From Siderastrea siderea (taxonomy: Eukaryota > Cnidaria > Anthozoa > Scleractinia > Rhizangiidae): 64,000 nt of DNA. Below are positions 10,214-20,058 of this stretch, piece by piece; within the stretch, counting starts at the first letter, position 1; the number at the start of each line of letters is the position of its first letter. Under the pieces are notes generated by a model. The model made no database searches, had not been told where the DNA came from, and saw only the letters and a program-made list of their open reading frames with translations. A program made the position numbers and the translations under genes. The DNA is taken from positions 53,627,230-53,691,229 of the forward strand of contig OZ034968.1 in the NCBI GenBank assembly GCA_964030785.1. Direction: 5' to 3'.

Positions 10214-10740
10214 TTGCTCCTCACCCCCCAAAATAGGGGTTTATACACGTTGACGACAGCCATGGATGCCTGCATTAAAAAAGACCTATACCAATTCCAC
10301 AGACATCTTGACTCTATCAACCCTCACATTCAGTTCACCATCGAACTTGAGCATAAAGGTTCCATCACCTTTTTAAACACCAAGACTACAGAGCAGGAGA
10401 ATGGTACTATGTTTCCGTGTACAGAAAACCCACCCACACCGACAGGTATCTAGACTTAAATTCTCAAACTTATACAAACTCATACGTACTATATCGTCGA
10501 TTCTTAAAAAAGCTAAAAACACAATAAACAAAAATTATACCAAAGGAGTTATTTACAAAATCAACTGCAAAGATTTCCCAGGTGTATATGTTGACCAGAC
10601 CTCACGTGCGCTAAAAACTCGCATTAATGTACATTCTAAAGCCATAGCAACGCTGGGCAAGAATTCCCTATTGGCTTAGCATGGATCGTGCGTCACAATG
10701 GAGACATCGTCTCATTCTTGAAGATTGGCATGCCGTTCAA
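10214..10740 (+). pseudogene. Penelope-like retroelement fragment (RT tail joined to GIY-YIG)
   Basis: The first part reads DACIKKDLYQFHRHLDSINP...IQFTIE..GSITFLNT, typical of the region after the catalytic box in Penelope-like reverse transcriptases. A one-base shift follows near CAGAAAACCCACCCAC (YRKPTHTDRYL in another frame). The second part reads GVIYKINCKDFPGVYVDQT, then LKTRINVH, the start of a GIY-YIG endonuclease. The segment between them is missing and a stop interrupts the end. This is a dead, internally deleted remnant. Confidence 0.75.
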
Positions 10741-10762
10741 GACTCAAACTCTATTTACCCTA

Positions 10763-10980
10763 TTCAGACCGGGCTTTTTTCGACCTTGTCGGACCGGGGG
10801 GGCTTCAGAAGCCCCCCTATGTAACTTCAAAGCCGTTTACGCTATGGCCACCAAATTTGCACAGGATAGTTTACGCGCTAATTCTATTCACTACAGATAC
10901 TGTGATGTCACTGTGACCTCATATGACGTCATTATGACGCCATTTGTTTCTAAATGTTTCACTTAGAAGCTCTAAAGCAA
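10763..10980. repeat. Dispersed repeat with GC-rich hairpin
   Basis: Begins after TATTCAGACCGGGC. Contains a near-perfect palindrome GGGGGGCTTC-A-GAAGCCCCCC and a stretch rich in TGACGTCA-type sites (ATATGACGTCATTATGACG). No coding content recognised. Confidence 0.5.
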
Positions 10981-10991
10981 TAAATTTATTA

Positions 10992-11015
10992 GCCTGCGAG
11001 CAGGCTCACTTAGTG
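10992..11015. repeat. TAGCCTGCGAGCAGG terminus (solo end)
   Basis: The same kind of end is seen on complete elements at 18923 and 23937. No partner end was found downstream, so this is probably a truncated copy. Confidence 0.4.
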
Positions 11016-11019
11016 TGTT

Positions 11020-12000
11020 ATTCGCGCGAGTATCTTGGCGGTGGAAGTCGAGCCGGCGAGAAGAATGGGGCGAGCTAAATGATTTTGTTAGAAGCAACGA
11101 GAGGTGACAAAAAATACACCATCATCAAAATACTTTTGCTAGAATACCTTTCAAGCGGATGGTGAACAGATTGGCTCAAAAATATTTCCTCTCTCTACCG
11201 TTATCTTTACGCTTGATGTACCAGTAATTATCATCATATACTTATTTTTCCAAGTGTGGTTAAAACCACAGATTACACAAGAGAAGTTAAATTATTTCCC
11301 AAAATATCTTTCAGTTCCCCAAACAGTGCATATTTCTGTATGAGCAGTAAAAAGAATTTCAATTTTAAGTTCAGGACGTTTCCCAAAAAATATTTGAAAG
11401 AAATAATTCATATTTAATCAGTAAGAATTTATAAGAGTTTATGTTTTCCCTTTCGGATATTGATCCTGTGAATAGGTAAAAAAAAAATATTCAGATGGAT
11501 TAGAAATTTGGATAGAAAATAATGCACTTACAAGTATTGCTCTGCTCCTAGCAATTACCACTTAATGTTTAGTGGTGATAGATACATTCATGAATGTATT
11601 TGATGTGAAACAAAAATTACTTCTCAACATTAATTATTAATAAATTTTATGCTACATCTAGTGACCAGCATCACAGCTCTCCTCACAATGCACAAGCAAG
11701 CACCAAGATCATGGGAATTGAGATCCTGATCACCTTCAACATGAGTTGTATCCAGTAGCATACCGCAGTTAGCTCAAATTAAACCTGCCAACTCGTACCA
11801 AATTCCCGTGCACTAGATTTTAAGATGACAGGGGATTGGTTGCAATTTACACCCCACAACATCGCTCAATTTTATGGTGCCCTCTTGCCTGAGCTTCGCG
11901 AGGTTATGCGAATCACGTATTTCTAGTTTAAAAATGATTAAAATCATTTTCATTAGGTTCGACACATGAAAAGTTCTACGTTTGAACTACAGCTGTGGGC
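11020..12000. other. No gene seen; AT-rich spacer
   Basis: No coding frame or recognised repeat. Short AT-rich runs only. Confidence 0.5.
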
Positions 12001-12009
12001 CTAAGGAGC

Positions 12010-12690
12010 CTGTTTACATGATTGAACCAAGGGCAATCAAGGACGTGCGCGCTAATTGTTAAGCGCATCCTTTCCGCGCACGTAATTCATGTCGCAGTGT
12101 AATGCCACGGCATGCATCAAGCGCCCTCTCTAATGAAGAAATATAGCTGGTGGCCATTTTAATGTCGATCCAGGGATTTAACTCTCTTAAATGGTCTGTG
12201 GCCCCAGCTGTTTCTTTCGATAAATCACTTTGTTTATCAGTTATCTATGTTTTACAAAAAACTGAAAAAACCTGTGTGGTGGAAGTTTGAATTTTTTCAC
12301 TTTTTCTGCGCACTTGTCATTACATCCCGCTATTTTAGCTGTACAGCCTTTGGAAATGTTGAATTATATTGAAAGGATAAAGCGGTTGAAATTATTTGGT
12401 AAATAGAGCCTTTTAAAACTAACAGCTCTTGAGACCATGTCGAGTTATGAGGCCGACTTTTTAAAAGAGGGCCAGGTAGTTTTCCACACGATGTATTTCT
12501 GAAACGAAGTCCGTGAAACCCCAATTTACTTACATTTCTGACAAGAGTAGCAAAAGTGTGGAAAAAACCTATATATGTCGTATAGGGTTTTCGCACGAAC
12601 TTCCTCAAGCAAAGCAAAGACAAGTTGGGGGAAAATTGTGAGTTATTTAGTCCTCTCTTTGCAATGCTAAGCTGCTTCGCTGGTGAAAAC
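12010..12690. repeat. Segmental duplicate shared with 42560-42940 and 50285-50480
   Basis: Aligns in order with the sequence downstream of copy B: TTCATGTCGCA..., GGCCATTTTAA..., AACTCTCTT..., CCCGCTATT, then ACCATGTCGAGTTAT and TGACAAGAGTAG. In the B flank the two parts are separated by about 7.3 kb of inserted DNA. It shows that the duplication extended beyond the gene. Confidence 0.7.
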
Positions 12691-13018
12691 ATCATGTTTT
12701 TCAGTTTTTTTCCGTAATAGTTGTAGAATGGTGAGATTTAAGCGACCTTGACTGCTTCTGCGCGATACTATGCCGGAAGGTGATAAACTGAAAATGTATA
12801 TAGCCTGGGTAGTAAGCGTTTCCGTAGGCTTTTCCGCCCGTTCGAAGCATTTTTCGCCTTTTCGCCGGGCGAAAATTGGGGCGAGCGCAAAAAAGTGGCT
12901 CCTTCCTCTTTAATTTAAACCTGTGTCTCCCTCCCTTGGACGCCTTTATGACTCGCCCCAACCTTCTGCCTGTTTCCTAGTCCAAGATGGCGCCTTTTGC
13001 ACATATTTGTACAAAGGA

Positions 13019-13152
13019 TTTTCTCTCCTCCGCAGAGGCCTCTTACAGTCGCACCTTGACTGCACGCTAAAGAAAAGCGCCGGAATCACTGCTCCCCAGT
13101 TTTCTCTTTCCTTTTTGTTTACTAAAAGGAGCCTCTGTGGAGGAGAGAGCGA
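13019..13152. repeat. Inverted repeat, about 27-bp arms
   Basis: TTTTCTCTCCTCCGCAGAGGC on the left faces GAGCCTCTGTGGAGGAGAGA on the right. Probably a small foldback element or MITE end pair. Confidence 0.5.
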
Positions 13153-13244
13153 AGGATTATTCAGTGCTCTCTCGCGATCGCACTGCACTACTAGGAAATG
13201 TAACGAGAAACCCGCCTCCAGGATGCAAGGGTGCAAAATACACG

Positions 13245-13360
13245 AATGCTCTCCTTGAATAGTCGCATGTCGGGCGTAAACCACTGTATAAAGATACACG
13301 AATATTGCTGCAGGTTTCTTTCAGATCTTCAACACATAAAGTATTTTAAACTGTGACACC
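13245..13360. repeat. Repeat shared with 58035-58160
   Basis: GAATAGTCGCATGTCG, AAGATACACGAATATTGCTG and TATTTTAAACTG occur in the same order at both places, so this is a dispersed repeat or part of the same duplication. Confidence 0.6.
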
Positions 13361-14390
13361 TGCAAATCCCACTGATGATGGATTGTTTTTTTACTCTGAT
13401 GATGATGAGGTGTTCCATAAAGTGAGCCGACGCTCTTTTCACTGTTCAAGTTGATTTTATCCACATTCACTTACTTTTTAATTCTTCGAGTTGTTTTTCA
13501 CGGTGGCCTATATATGCAATGCACAAATACTATCTTCAGTGCGCATATACATTATTATAGTACACAATTCTATTTCTCAGCGCCAAACTTTTTTTTCGGT
13601 ACACAAATGTATTTCTCAGTGCATTTTGTTCGTTTTAATTCATAAGATTTATTCACGATGCAGTGTAAACATAAGCAACGATATATAAAATAGTGGGTGA
13701 GTGAAGTCTAGCTCCCGGACTATCGCCTGACAAAAATGGAATCACCGCAATTAGCAAACCTGTAATATTTCAGTGTCCTTGTTTACTCTCAAATATTAGT
13801 CGATAAAGGAAACGGGGGAAATTCTTTTACTCTTTTTTTTAACTCTTGATGATTGAAATTAAAATTAAGCCTCCTTGCAGCTTTGAGAAAGAGTAGCAAA
13901 TTTTCATCTCCAACCTCTCGAGGGCTAGATCTTGGGCGGTATTTTTTAGCCCAATGCGGCTGATGTCGAACTAGTATGTAAATTTTGGATTGGGTATGAC
14001 AGCAATATGTGTTCAAAACTGACCTGCATCCATGAACATTTATTGTATCTGTAATGACTGATCATTAAAGTGGTACTATGATCAAAATTTTCCATTTCCT
14101 TTTCTTTTCATTTTTGGAATCAAGACGTGATGAAAACTTACCACGCCAAGTTTTATTCCAATATTCGCACGGGAAGTTCGATTATTTTAACGTTGTTTTT
14201 CGGCTTTGGCCGTCCGCCATTACTCGATTCAAAAATGGCCGAGTGCAATCGAAAGAGTTGGGTCTAGTCGCGCGCGATCGGAAGTGACGTCATATGCGCA
14301 CATCAGGCCAAACAAACGTGGCTAATCGTGTATGCAATCTGGGAGAAGTGAGAAGTATCCGGAGTGTTTTTCTTGGGTCGATACTATAAA

Positions 14391-14692
14391 ATGCCTCCAA
14401 GACGTTGTGTAGTGCAAGATTGCGATCGTGTTTCTAACAAAGAGTTGGGAATTTCGATGCACTTGTCTCCAAGAACCCGTCACGGAACGTGTTAAGTGGA
14501 AGAGATTTGTGCTACAACACAGGAAAAACTTTAAGCCGAAAGGATCGTTTGGTGTATGCTCGCTACACTTTACGAGCGATTGCTTTACACGTGCAGTCCA
14601 TATCAAGGGAACAGAGAGACGTTTGAAGGCTGGTTCTGTTCCGACAATATGGAAAGAAGTCTCTGTTTCCCTCAGTGAAAGAAGTCGTCGAA
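14391..14692 (+). pseudogene. THAP-domain exon with a frameshift
   Basis: The frame starting at 14391 gives MPPRRCVVQDC...GISMHLSP, the N-terminal half of a THAP zinc finger with its Cys pair. A shift near 14465-14475 moves the rest to another frame: VKWKRFV, GVCSLHFTSDCF (Cys-x2-His pair), and AGSVPTIW, the THAP C-terminal box. The exon ends at a donor, GTGAGT. THAP fingers bind DNA and are common in transposase-derived proteins. The frameshift makes this copy non-functional as read. Its position next to a TIR suggests a transposon-encoded protein. Confidence 0.75.
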
Positions 14693-15002
14693 GGGTGAGT
14701 GAATTCGCGGAGTTTTTGTTTCGCGCGTATTTGTCACTTTGCTGTGATATTCACAAATCAAGGAAAACATACACACACTCATCTTCAACCTATATTCTTT
14801 ATAACTCGTCTAAGTGTATTTTCTTTTAGACTCGGGGAATTTGTTATGTTCATTTATAATAGTATTTATGTCGCGAGATTTCATTGATTCGCAAAATCTC
14901 ATTGCACTGCAAGCTCACTGAATGATCGCGATTTCACAAGAGAGAAGACTTCCTGTCACTTCGATTCAGTTCATTATTTTTTTGGCACAATGCGTATTAT
15001 TC

Positions 15003-15230
15003 TCATCTGCAGCACTGTAGCCATAGTGCTGCAGATGATGCGTATTCTCGCTTTAGTTCGGCTTCTTGAGCCATTCTTTCCTCTTGCTCTTTAGCTTCTT
15101 CTTCGGTGGCTAACGGCTCTAAATTCTCATCATAAGGAACGACACCGCTAAATTCCATTGTCTCTTCGTTGCAGCTTTCTTCGGTTTCGCTACCGGACGA
15201 ACTGGACGAAGAATTCGACGAAGAAGACAT
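15003..15230 (-). CDS. Ser-rich acidic N-terminal exon, truncated
   Basis: A 75-residue minus-strand frame starting MSSSSNSSSSSSGSETEES and continuing with FSGVVPY and EPLATEEEA. This resembles the acidic start of cnidarian proteins that carry a P2X7-C-terminal-like domain (tentative, from memory of the family). The frame runs into a hairpin at its 3' end, where the expected downstream part is missing. It faces the THAP exon convergently. Confidence 0.4.
   Translation of the reverse strand: MSSSSNSSSSSSGSETEESCNEETMEFSGVVPYDENLEPLATEEEAKEQEERMAQEAELKREYASSAALWLQCCR
15008..15041. repeat. Perfect hairpin at the deletion junction
   Basis: CATCTGCAGCACT and AGTGCTGCAGATG, 13-bp arms around an 8-base loop, exactly where the acidic exon loses homology. 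Confidence 0.7.
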
Positions 15231-15917
15231 CTTTTATAACCCTGTGAATTCTCAGCATATTCCCTCTTTGAACACTCGAAGCTCGAAGCGAAGATGCGCA
15301 TATGACGTAAATCATACGTAAATCCGCTTTTCAGTACAGTCGCCGGCTCACTTTAGCGGTCCGAGTAATGGCGGACGGGTTTTCCACGATTTTCGGCAAG
15401 CTATTTCAAGGCTTATATCTCTCGCAACGTTCTAAATTCTAGCGCGTTAGTTAAATATAGACTTATTGACCAAATTGACGTTAGAAAAAGTCGAAAAGAA
15501 AAACAAAAAAAATCAAAAAACGAGGGTGCATGCATGTTCACTGTCTGAATTCAGGAGGGGGACATGGGGATTTGCGGTGTTGCGGTGTCGCTAATTTTTT
15601 TGTGCGGTGTTGCGGTGAATAAAATCCCATCTCGCGGTGTTACGGTGATTTCAAATCGTACGGTGTGCGGTGTTTTTGATCTTAAACCTGCGATGTTCGG
15701 TGAAAAAAAATTTCTTGCGGACCCTTTGCGGTGTTGTTTTTTGTTTGACACATTTGACCGACTTACTCTTGTCGAGTAACTGTCAAAACCTGTTTATATT
15801 CGTCAAACCGTCGATAATCACCCTTTTTTGGAAACAAAGGCGGTATCAAATCTGTGCCAAGCAGTGAATGCCAGGCCATTTCCGTTTTCATTTATAAGTA
15901 ATTATATAACTTGACCT

Positions 15918-16238
15918 TTGCTACGCGGACTGACAGGGATCCTGTCTGCCTCCTTGTGTTTCACGGCGCGTGGTCAAATGGCTGCAACATGGAAGAGGTC
16001 GAAGGTCATTGAGCCTACAACAGAGTGCATAATCGACTGTGTCGTTTTTTTTATGAATAGGGAAAAGGGGGGGGGGAGGGACTACCGGCATAAAAACAAA
16101 TTTAGTTGTCGGATCAACAGACGTGAAAAGTACCTGACAAAGCTCAGAGAATCTATTTGGTAAGTTCGCAACACGGTCCCTTGCATTCGTTATATCTGCA
16201 CGACATGAAAATAGAGTTCTTAGAGTCTTGAGGTCAGT
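15918..16238. other. Interior of GAGGG element; no gene recognised
   Basis: A short open frame with no identifiable domain and a 10-bp G run near 16069. Nothing else can be supported. Confidence 0.4.
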
Positions 16239-16768
16239 CAGGACGTAACAAATCGATCGAAATCGATCATCGAAAAGCTACTCGATTAATCGATAATACT
16301 CGATAGTAATTGATACTTGTCGATTGATTAGTTAATTTAATCGATGGAAATCAATAATCACAGAATTTTGACCTAATCGATCAAAATCGATTAAAAAGAA
16401 TCTGAGGAATGAAACTCTTTAGTTCAGGCAACCTCAAAACTTACCTTTGAAGCTGAGATGACTACCCTTCTGTCTTGTTGTGAAATAACATTCTTGTTCA
16501 CGGTATTCAGGGACATTTTAGTAGTTCTTTCCAAAGCGTCCATGTGCACAGGAAGACTGCATTTTTAGTTTTTCGATAGCTTTCGATTGTCAGCGATAGT
16601 TTTCGATTAAAATCGATGGTTTTCAATTGTAATTGATGAAAATCGATAATCACAAAAATATTGACGATCGATTTCGATGGATTGCCGATATTTCTCGATT
16701 AATTACTATTGATTTTATTGATTAATATAGATTGTTATCGAGTATCGGAATTATCGGGTTACGTCCTG
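16239..16768. mobile_element. ATCGAT-rich MITE with CAGGACGTAAC termini
   Basis: TIR CAGGACGTAAC (right end GTTACGTCCTG) flanked by a perfect 7-bp TSD GGTCAGT at 16232-16238 and 16769-16775. The inner part is filled with variants of TCGATT, ATCGAT and AAATCGAT on both sides of a short unique core. Non-coding. Confidence 0.8.
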
Positions 16769-17194
16769 GGTCAGTCTCTATTAATCTAAACCAGCTCCGA
16801 GATCCTCTAACCCCCGTTATATGGAGATTTGGATTAGATTAGCTCCCATTAGGTCCATTAAATGGTCAGTTAAAGCACACTGAAGGGGGATTGATAGCGA
16901 CTGATACTACCCCTTTCCTCCGTGTCCTTTCATCTCTCTACGTCGCGGTTGCGGAGGTTTTCGCGAGAGAGACTCGTCAAATGTCGGAGGGTGATAAGGG
17001 TCTTATATTTACAGGCTGTGCTAATGGATTGAATCCATTAGATCCATTAGGTCCGATTTTTTGGTTGCGAGTTTATTTCGGATTAAGCAAGTGAAGGCCG
17101 GGCCCGAAAAATGTTTAGCGGGAGCTGGTTAGAGGTAGGAAAAACGGAGAAACCGATACTGAAAAGAGTTCTTCACAGCTTGAAAATGCCTTAA

Positions 17195-18105
17195 CTGGAA
17201 GAAATCTTCACAGCAGTGACATCTTGTGTCAGCGCTACGAGAGTGTCGGAGTTGATACATGAATTCGGGAAGAAAGCCCGAGTGAAGCACAGGTAGCCCA
17301 AGCTCCAAAGGGAGCCGTCAACATGACATTGCGTAACAGCGTTATATTTATAAGAGTTTGTATGGGAATAGAACGGTCGTAAAAAATTATTCAAAATAGG
17401 GGAAAGAGATTTAATAAAATCGACTTACCTGCCCTCTTCTGTGTATAACTTGTGTTTCTACGGCATTCGGACGCGTTTCAAAGCGATTCCAGTGGGTTTT
17501 AGGTTCTCTGTTTTCCTCTCCATATATAATTGAGGAATTATATATGGAGAGGAAAACAGAGAACCTAAAACCCACTGGAATCGCTTTGAAACGCGTCCGA
17601 ATGCCGTAGAAACACAAGTTATACACAGAAGAGGGCAGGTAAGTCGATTTTATTAGATCTCTTTCCCCTATTTCGAACTATTTTGTACGATCGTCATATT
17701 CCCATACAAACTCTTATAAATATAACGCTGTTACGCAATGTCATGTTGACGGCTCCCACTGGAATCGCTTTGAAACGCGTCCGAATGCCGTAGAAACACA
17801 AGTTATACACAGAAGAGGGCAGGTAAGTCGATTTTATTAAATCTCTTTCCCCTATTTTGAATTATTTTTTACGACCGTTCTATTCCCATACAAACTCTTA
17901 TAAATATAACGCTGTTACGCAATGTCATGTTGACGGCTCCCTTTGGAGCTTGGGCTACCTGTGAGTGAAGGCGTTGAAAATCTTTTCGGAGAAACTGTAT
18001 ACAAGTAAGATAAAGAAGAAAAGAAGAAGCAGAGACGCCGTCTATTTGTTTAATAGACGACAAAGGAGCGCTATCATCCCAGAAAACATTAAAACGCGAA
18101 ACTAA
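17195..18105 (+). pseudogene. Reading frame of the GAGGG element, split by a palindrome
   Basis: Codons 17195-17287 read LEEIFTAVTSCVSATRVSEL, then IHEFGKKARVK. They become in-frame with 17971-18105 (ALKIFSEKLYTSK, then a Lys/Arg-rich stretch and FNRRQRSAIIPENIKTR) if the palindromic insertion and one TSD copy are removed. About 75 codons of coding-like sequence follow a stop at 17192, so the true exon start is unclear. No known domain recognised; it may be part of the element's own protein. Confidence 0.4.
17288..17963. mobile_element. Palindromic foldback element, CACAGGTAGCCCAAGC termini
   Basis: TIR CACAGGTAGCCCAAGCTCC with a perfect 7-bp TSD AGTGAAG (17281-17287, 17964-17970). The left arm is complementary to a right arm centred at about 17531 (AATT-GAGG-AATT), and then a third, direct copy of the right arm follows from 17757. 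Each arm contains AGAGGGCAG/GTAAGTCG, a splice-donor-like site. Confidence 0.8.
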
Positions 18106-19147
18106 GCAAGTGAGCTCGTGGCAACCACGACCGCGCTGGTCAGCGGGAACGTTACCTGTTCATCTTTGTCGTCATGTGCATACGACAAAATGTTGGCTAC
18201 AGCAAGAATACAGACATCATCAGTGTCCGCGTGATTCACGTGCAGACCACAAGGTGAAAACAGTATGGCTTTGTGATTTGTATCTGTTGAGTGGAAAATT
18301 GCTGAGGTAATAACATTTGTTTAAATGAAAAATATTACATCACGTGCGGACGTTTTCCCTTTTCCAAGAAGCTTTTTAGATCATTTAAATCGTAGGACAA
18401 AAATTAGATTGCGGTGTAGGTGTTTCCTCAACTTTTTTGCGGTGATGCGGTGTTCTTTATTTTTTTTCTGCGGTGTTGCGGTGTTGACAGTCCCCCAATG
18501 TCCCCCTCATTCAGGGGCACCCAACGAGATAATTTTAGCAAAATACTTGAAAAATCATTTTCTGCTTTCTTAGATTGCTTCAGAGCTTTTTAAGGGCATG
18601 TTAGTGTAAGCTAGTACAGATTGATCTGTTCGGCGTTTCTAGCTGAAAATGTAGGTCGCAGAAAATTTTAGGAAACAGAATCCTATCCGCCGAATTTCCG
18701 AGCTGCTGTAGCTCGCCGAAAATGCTAGCTGACCTTATTTTGCACTCTAAACGACATATCTGTTCCTCCGAAAACAACAGGAACCACTAAGTCCTCTTGT
18801 TACGAAAGTCCGACGTGATTTTTTTCCGAAGAAATTTCTAAGCTTTTACTGCTAATTTAAATCCGAAAATCTCAGGCGATTTTAGGCCTTCCGAACAGAT
18901 ATTCCCCGAAACGAACCGTTGGTAGCCTGCGTCGCAGACACTCTACACCGCCTGTATAGACCGTCTGCGAATTAGTGCACAATATCGTGTTCGAATCCCG
19001 CAGAGTCGCACGGACATATGTAGGCATTTTTGATTGGCTTGTTTCTTACGCAGTTTATGATTGGTCCAATGATCACGTAAGATCATCACGCGAGATTTTG
19101 TGACAACAAGAGAAATACAAATATATTCAGAAATTGTACATTTCCTT

Positions 19148-19470
19148 ATGTCTGATTCGCCAGTTAACTGTTGTTTATGTTTGCGTGACATTGAAAAGAG
19201 TTACGAACGACTAATCTTAGAAAGATGTAGCAAGGACTTCGAAATTCTCGCCGAAATCGAAAGCCTCGAACTCTCGTTCCTCGACAGCAAGTATATATGC
19301 AGACAGTGTGTTGCGGACTTCTCATCCAAACAGGACAAGTAGAATCCGAGTTAAAAAATATCTGCGAGAAAGCAAAGAGAGCAGGAGAGTCATTGGAGAA
19401 CGATGTGGATGCATCGGCAGCAAAAAGGGCAAGAACTGTGGAACCTGAGAGTTTTCCTCTACGACAATGT
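19148..19470 (+). pseudogene. Cys-rich zinc-finger-like exon, frameshifted
   Basis: Starts MSDSPVNCCLCLRDI and continues to YICRQCVADFSSKQ: two Cys-x2-Cys pairs about 50 residues apart, as in the ZAD/THAP-like N-terminal fingers of cnidarian transposon proteins (family assignment tentative). A one- or two-base shift at about 19338 moves the frame to ESELKNICEKAKRAGESLEN, a helical basic/acidic segment, before the fusion to the helicase fragment. Non-functional as read. Confidence 0.55.
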
Positions 19471-19803
19471 AATTGCCATTAATTACTTGTTGGACGATAT
19501 CTGGGTCCTCTTCGTCAGTAATAGCGATCGCTGGCACTCCATTGTTGTTGAGAAAAAGAACTTGGTCTTCCATTAAAGATCGTAAAGGCGAAATCACGAC
19601 CACAAGACTAGAGCCCCGAGGTTTATCAAGCAGAGCATCTGCAGCGATTGGAAGACACGGCAAAATCAAGGATTTCCCATAACCAGTCGGCAAATTCACA
19701 AACACATTCCGGCCTTCAAGGAATCCTCTCAGAGCATTTTCCTGTTCAGGAAGAAGGCTTTCAAGTTCGAACTGCTCCTTCACTGCTGTAAAAGCTCTTT
19801 GCC
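19462..19803 (-). pseudogene. RecQ-like DEAD/H helicase N-terminal fragment
   Basis: The minus strand reads PEQENALRGFLEGRNVFVNL, then PTGYGKSLILPCLPI (Walker A), then VVVISPLRSLMEDQV (motif Ia), and stops matching at INGNYIVV, just before motif II should appear. Upstream, an AG at a stop codon (ACATAG) suggests a spliced exon start; the visible first codon in frame is GTG. Only about 110 residues of a protein normally several times longer remain. It lies between the TIRs, antisense to the zinc-finger exon. Confidence 0.8.
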
Positions 19804-20058
19804 AACTTCCCTATGTAAATTTCGTTATGTCGAGCGAGGAATGATGTACCGTCACGCACACGCAAGAATTGGACCAATCGTGAGGCGCGTAAGAAACCCG
19901 CCTATCAGAATCGCTTACATATATCTGTGCGACTCTGCTGGATGTCGGAACGAGCTTTTGTGCACTAATTCGCAGACGGACTATATCGACGGTTTCGAGT
20001 TTCGACAACGCGTGGGCCGGCTGCAACGCAGGCTAACCGTTGGGTGCCCCTGTGAATT

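Larger units (their letters stand above)
14200..15385. mobile_element. Internally deleted TIR element carrying THAP and acidic-protein exons
   Basis: Inverted matches lie at both ends: CGTCCGCCATTACTCG and TGACGTCATATGCGCA on the left, against CGAGTAATGGCGGACG and TGCGCATATGACGT on the right. Between them a THAP-domain exon reads inward on + and a Ser/acidic exon reads inward on -. They meet near 14900-15010, where the middle is apparently deleted. Outer ends are not resolved; a TTAA at 14067 could be the left boundary. Confidence 0.55.
15555..18508. mobile_element. GAGGG-end DNA element (3.0 kb) with GCGGTGT subterminal arrays
   Basis: Left end GAGGGGGACATGGGG, right end CCCCAATGTCCCCCTC (complement of GAGGGGGACATTGGGG), flanked by perfect 6-bp TSD ATTCAG (15549-15554, 18509-18514). 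Within about 170 bp of both ends the motif TGCGGTGT/TGCGGTGA repeats many times, in the same direction at both ends. It contains two smaller elements (16239-16768, 17288-17963) and a broken reading frame. The superfamily is not recognised; the closest structural relative in this window is 26341-27550. Confidence 0.75.
18923..20035. mobile_element. TAGCCTGCG-end element carrying zinc-finger and RecQ-like exons
   Basis: Ends TAGCCTGCGTCGCAG and CTGCAACGCAGGCTA lie inside a perfect 8-bp TSD ACCGTTGG (18915-18922, 20036-20043). TIRs are long, about 200 bp at moderate identity, sharing GTCTGCGAATTAGTGCACAA, GCAGAGTCGCAC and GATTGGTCCAAT. Two exon fragments read inward from the two ends and meet near 19470, where the interior must have been deleted. 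The superfamily is unsettled; TSD size fits hAT or KDZ-type elements. Confidence 0.8.
15552..20052. mobile_element. hAT-like MITE split by two later insertions
   Basis: TIR CAGGGGCACCCAACG at 15552-15554 plus 18515 onward, and its complement CGTTGGGTGCCCCTG ending at 20052. TGAATT flanks both sides (15546-15551, 20053-20058). Removing 15555-18514 and 18923-20043 leaves about 430 bp with CCGAA-rich interior and no coding. The CAGGGG terminus is hAT-like, but the visible duplication is 6 rather than 8 bp. Confidence 0.7.

Noticed and set aside
12701..13299. Several overlapping frames of about 80-120 codons on both strands
   Set aside because: No conserved motif, no codon periodicity, and they overlap an inverted repeat and dispersed repeats.
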